The position numbers and the translations under genes were made by a program. This document shows positions 17,408 to 19,903 of a DNA stretch of 19,903 nt, piece after piece. The first letter of the stretch is position 1. Every line of letters begins with the position of its first letter. The DNA is taken from NCBI GenBank assembly GCA_947476855.1, contig CANJSR010000027.1, positions 1 through 19,903 on the forward strand, read 5' to 3'. The stretch comes from Acetobacteraceae bacterium (GTDB lineage Bacteria; Pseudomonadota; Alphaproteobacteria; Acetobacterales; Acetobacteraceae). A model generated the notes under the pieces. The model did no database searches. It saw nothing but the letters and a program-made list of their open reading frames with translations, and had not been told where the DNA came from.

Positions 17408-18426
17408 GCCTCTCGTCCGACCCGAGCCCCGCCTTCTGGGCGGGGCGGCGTGTGTTCATCACCGGATGCAGCGGCTTCCTCGGTTCCTGGACGACCAAGG
17501 AACTGAACGCCCTGGGTGCGACGACGATCGGCCTGGTGCGCGACCGCTCCCGTCGCTTCGGAGAGGATGACCCGACCATCGTGCCCGACTTCATCGTCGA
17601 GGGCGCGCTGGAGGAGTACGAGGTCGTCCTGCGCGCCATCAATGAGCATGAGGCCGATACGGTCCTGCATCTCGGCGCCCAGCCCATCGTCGGCACCGCG
17701 CTCCGCAACCCCCGCTCGACGTTCGAGGCGAATATCCGTGGCACCTGGCATGTGCTGGATGCCTGCCGGGAACTCGGCAAGCAGGTGAAGCGGATCGTCG
17801 TCGCGTCGTCCGACAAGGCGTACGGAGAGGTCGACCGGCTGCCCTATGACGAGACGATGCCGCTGAACGGCCGCCATCCCTATGACGCGTCGAAAAGCTG
17901 CACCGACATCCTGGCCCAGACCTACCACAAGACCTATGGGCTGCCGGTCTGCATCACCCGCGCGGGGAACTTCTTCGGCGGCCGGGACCTGAACTTCAGC
18001 CGTATCGTCCCCGGCACCGTCCGCTGGGCCCTGAACGGAGAGCGCCCCGTGCTCCGCAGCGACGGGACCATGGTGCGCGATTACATCTATGTCCGCGATG
18101 CCGTCCGCGCCTATCTTCTGCTGGCGGAAAAGATGGACGACAGCGCCTTGCACGGACACGCCTTCAACTTCTCAGCCGAACAGCCGCTCTCGGTGCTGGC
18201 ATTGGTGGAACACATCCTGCGCGTGGCCGGCCGCCCCGACCTGACCCCGATCGTGTTGGGGGAAGCGACGGCGGAAATCCCAATGCAGTACCTCGCCGCC
18301 GCCAAGGCGCGGGAGATGCTGTCCTGGTCCCCCGGCTGGACGACCGACGAAGCCCTGCGCGAAACGGTCGCCTGGTACGCGGCCTGGTTCGCCAAAGGCA
18401 CCGCGGGTTCGGCTCCCCCCGCATGA
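17404..18426 (+). CDS. rfbG: CDP-glucose 4,6-dehydratase
   Basis: Converts CDP-glucose to CDP-4-keto-6-deoxyglucose in the cytosol. The ATG at 17404 is preferred (ATGA overlap with rfbF) over one at 17377 inside rfbF; it gives 340 residues. Extended short-chain dehydrogenase features are FWAGRRVFITGCSGFLGSW (11-29) with the NAD glycine motif, HLGAQPIV (89-96), Ser136-Asp137-Lys138 in VASSDKAYG, and Tyr160/Lys164 in PYDASKSC. The FW-GRRV opening, SSDKAYG and RAGNFFGGRDLNFSRIVP are diagnostic of the CDP-glucose enzyme rather than the dTDP-glucose one. With rfbF it forms a complete two-step module; the enzyme that would act next on the 4-keto sugar is not in the window. It overlaps the following wzc/gumC-like gene by ATGA. 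Confidence 0.9.
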   Translation: MSLSSDPSPAFWAGRRVFITGCSGFLGSWTTKELNALGATTIGLVRDRSRRFGEDDPTIVPDFIVEGALEEYEVVLRAINEHEADTVLHLGAQPIVGTALRNPRSTFEANIRGTWHVLDACRELGKQVKRIVVASSDKAYGEVDRLPYDETMPLNGRHPYDASKSCTDILAQTYHKTYGLPVCITRAGNFFGGRDLNFSRIVPGTVRWALNGERPVLRSDGTMVRDYIYVRDAVRAYLLLAEKMDDSALHGHAFNFSAEQPLSVLALVEHILRVAGRPDLTPIVLGEATAEIPMQYLAAAKAREMLSWSPGWTTDEALRETVAWYAAWFAKGTAGSAPPA

Positions 18427-19903
18427 GATTTGTCGGCCCGGAGCGCGAAGGGGGGTTGCTGCCGGCGGTTTCCCTCGCCGACCTGGCCGAGATCGTCTAC
18501 CGGCGGCGCTGGGGGATCATCCTGATCGTCCTCGCCAGCATCATCGGCACCATGGGCTATGTCATGCTGATCCGCGGCGACAGCTACGTCGCCGAGGCCC
18601 GCCTGCTGGTCCGCCTGGGCCAGGAACAGGCCCCCGCCCCGACCACGATCGCCGACCGCCAGATGATGGTCGGCGGACAGGCGGGGCTGGGCAGCGGCGA
18701 GATGGAACTGCTCCGCAGCCGTGACCTGATCGAACGGCTGGTCGACAAGGTCGACCTCACGAACAAGACCCGCCCGCCGCCCAGCGGCCTGTTCGGCTGG
18801 ATCAAGGAAAAGGCGCGCGACGCCTGGGGCGAAATCCGGGAGGGCCTGGACGACCTGCTGATCCGCATCGGCCTGAAACCCTATCTGACCCCCCGCGAAC
18901 TGGCGATCGAGACGGTCGCCCGCGCGCTGGCCGTCGACTCGCCCCCCACCAGCAACGTGGTCATCGCCCGCGTCGTCTGGCCCGAACGCGGTGTTCCGGG
19001 CGCGCTGCTGCAGACCCTGCTCGATCTCTATTTCGCCCATCGCAGCACGATCTATCAGGGCGCCACGGCGGCGACCTTCTTCCGCGAACGCCGGCAGGAA
19101 ACCAACCTCCGCCTGGCCGCGGCCGAGGAAGCGCTCGCCACGTTCGAGCGTGAGCACGCCATCAGCAGCCCCGACGAACAGCGCAACACCCTGATCAAGC
19201 GCCTGTCGGAAGCCGAGACCGGGGTCGATTCCGCCCGTGTCGAACGCGACCAGGCCGAAGCCGCCTTGCGCCAGTTCACCCAGGCCCGCGAAAGTGGGGA
19301 GCAGGAACTGGCGATGTTCGCCGTGTCCAGCTTCGGCACCGCCCTGCAGCAGACCCTGGCCGGCCAGCTTGCCTCCGCCGCCGCCCGCTGGCTGTCGGCC
19401 CAGACGACGCTGGGCCCGCAGGATCAGAGCATGCGGCGCCTGCGCTCGGAGATCGGCGCCATCTCCGGCATGCTGCAACAGCAGATCCAGGCCAAGGTCG
19501 ATGAACGGCGCGAAGCCCTGACCTTGCGGGAGACTTTGCGCGACGACATCGCCGCCGAACTCCGCCGCCTGCAGGATGCCATGGTGCAGTGGCACGAACT
19601 GCGGCGCGCCGTCTCCAGCAGCGCGCGGGCCTATGAGTTCAACGACAACAAACTGAACGAGGCGATGGGGATCGCCGCGCTCGAACAGGCCCGCATCGGC
19701 AATGTCGTCGTCGCCCAGCAGCCATCCGAACAGGCCCTGCCGCTGGGCGTACGCAAAAGCTCGATGCTGCTGCTGGCCGTGGCCGGGGGGTTCATCCTGG
19801 CCGGCATCTGGGTCACCGGCAGTGAGTTCTTCGACCACCGCCTGCGCGACCTCGGCGGCATCGAAAACCACCTGCATTTGCGCGCCCTGGGCCTCGTGCC
19901 TCT
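18423..19903 (+). CDS. Wzc/GumC-like chain-length and export protein (3' end cut by window)
   Basis: Inner-membrane polysaccharide co-polymerase that sets chain length and links polymerisation to export. The frame runs without a stop from the ATG at 18423 to the window edge, 493 complete codons. Residues about 15-30 (SLADLAEIVYRRRWG) form the amphipathic opening of a Wzz domain; a first membrane span is at 30-50, then YVAEARLLVRLGQE, the periplasmic Wzz strand. A long periplasmic region rich in Glu, Ala, Arg and Gln (about 215-420) is helical and coiled-coil. A second span starts at residue 448, followed by the basic/acidic run FFDHRLRDLGGIE, the usual lead-in to either a short cytosolic tail (GumC) or a BY-kinase domain (Wzc); the edge prevents a choice. 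The ATGA overlap with rfbG implies co-translation. A long open frame on the opposite strand (19877-18111) is its shadow. Confidence 0.87.
   Translation, partial: MRFVGPEREGGLLPAVSLADLAEIVYRRRWGIILIVLASIIGTMGYVMLIRGDSYVAEARLLVRLGQEQAPAPTTIADRQMMVGGQAGLGSGEMELLRSRDLIERLVDKVDLTNKTRPPPSGLFGWIKEKARDAWGEIREGLDDLLIRIGLKPYLTPRELAIETVARALAVDSPPTSNVVIARVVWPERGVPGALLQTLLDLYFAHRSTIYQGATAATFFRERRQETNLRLAAAEEALATFEREHAISSPDEQRNTLIKRLSEAETGVDSARVERDQAEAALRQFTQARESGEQELAMFAVSSFGTALQQTLAGQLASAAARWLSAQTTLGPQDQSMRRLRSEIGAISGMLQQQIQAKVDERREALTLRETLRDDIAAELRRLQDAMVQWHELRRAVSSSARAYEFNDNKLNEAMGIAALEQARIGNVVVAQQPSEQALPLGVRKSSMLLLAVAGGFILAGIWVTGSEFFDHRLRDLGGIENHLHLRALGLVP

Noticed and set aside
18111..19877. 588-codon open frame on the minus strand
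   Set aside because: It lies opposite the wzc/gumC-like gene, whose protein has clear Wzz features; the long antisense frame is an effect of very high GC and GC-rich third positions.

Overview
The window reads as a high-GC alphaproteobacterial chromosome segment devoted mainly to making and exporting a complex surface polysaccharide. The pairing of a GumD/AceA-type priming glycosyltransferase with a Wzc/GumC-type chain-length protein recalls the acetan/gum-like clusters of acetic acid bacteria (Acetobacteraceae such as Komagataeibacter or Gluconacetobacter). That assignment is an inference from gene content and base composition; no rRNA or marker gene is present to prove it.

Layout. (1) 1-3364, + strand: the 3' part of a very large, unrecognised protein, with signs of a frame switch near its left end. 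(2) 3469-5386, +: a gmd-rmd pair that would make GDP-D-rhamnose from GDP-mannose. (3) 5431-7128, +: a multi-membrane-span GT-C glycosyltransferase of the PMT/ArnT type. (4) 14831-7143, -: a six-gene unit with overlapping or nearly touching genes, in transcription order a Wzx-type flippase, a secreted GH51-like glycoside hydrolase, two GT2 glycosyltransferases and two GT4 glycosyltransferases. It converges on the GT-C gene with only 14 bases between stop codons. (5) 14832-15115: a divergent control region with a good promoter candidate facing right and a possible 56-codon gene facing left. (6) 15116-19903, +: the priming transferase (aceA/gumD-like), then a CDP-glucose module (rfbF, rfbG), then the start of a wzc/gumC-like gene cut by the window edge. 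rfbF-rfbG-wzc are joined by ATGA overlaps.

How the genes fit together: the priming enzyme puts a hexose-1-phosphate (by family, glucose) on undecaprenyl phosphate. The four cytosolic GT2/GT4 enzymes extend it, using GDP-D-rhamnose from Gmd/Rmd and possibly a CDP-6-deoxy sugar from RfbF/RfbG. The flippase turns the repeat unit over and the Wzc/GumC protein controls polymerisation and export. The GT-C enzyme could add a side sugar from a polyprenyl-phosphate donor on the periplasmic face, and the secreted hydrolase could trim or degrade the polymer. No polymerase (Wzy), outer-membrane exporter (Wza/GumB) or CDP-sugar finishing enzyme lies in the window.

Composition differs across the window: single 60-base lines counted by hand gave 36/60 GC at 3481-3540 and 34/60 at 5941-6000, against 47/60 at 18601-18660. 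The left third may have a different history from the right. No tRNA, rRNA, insertion sequence or CRISPR array was seen.
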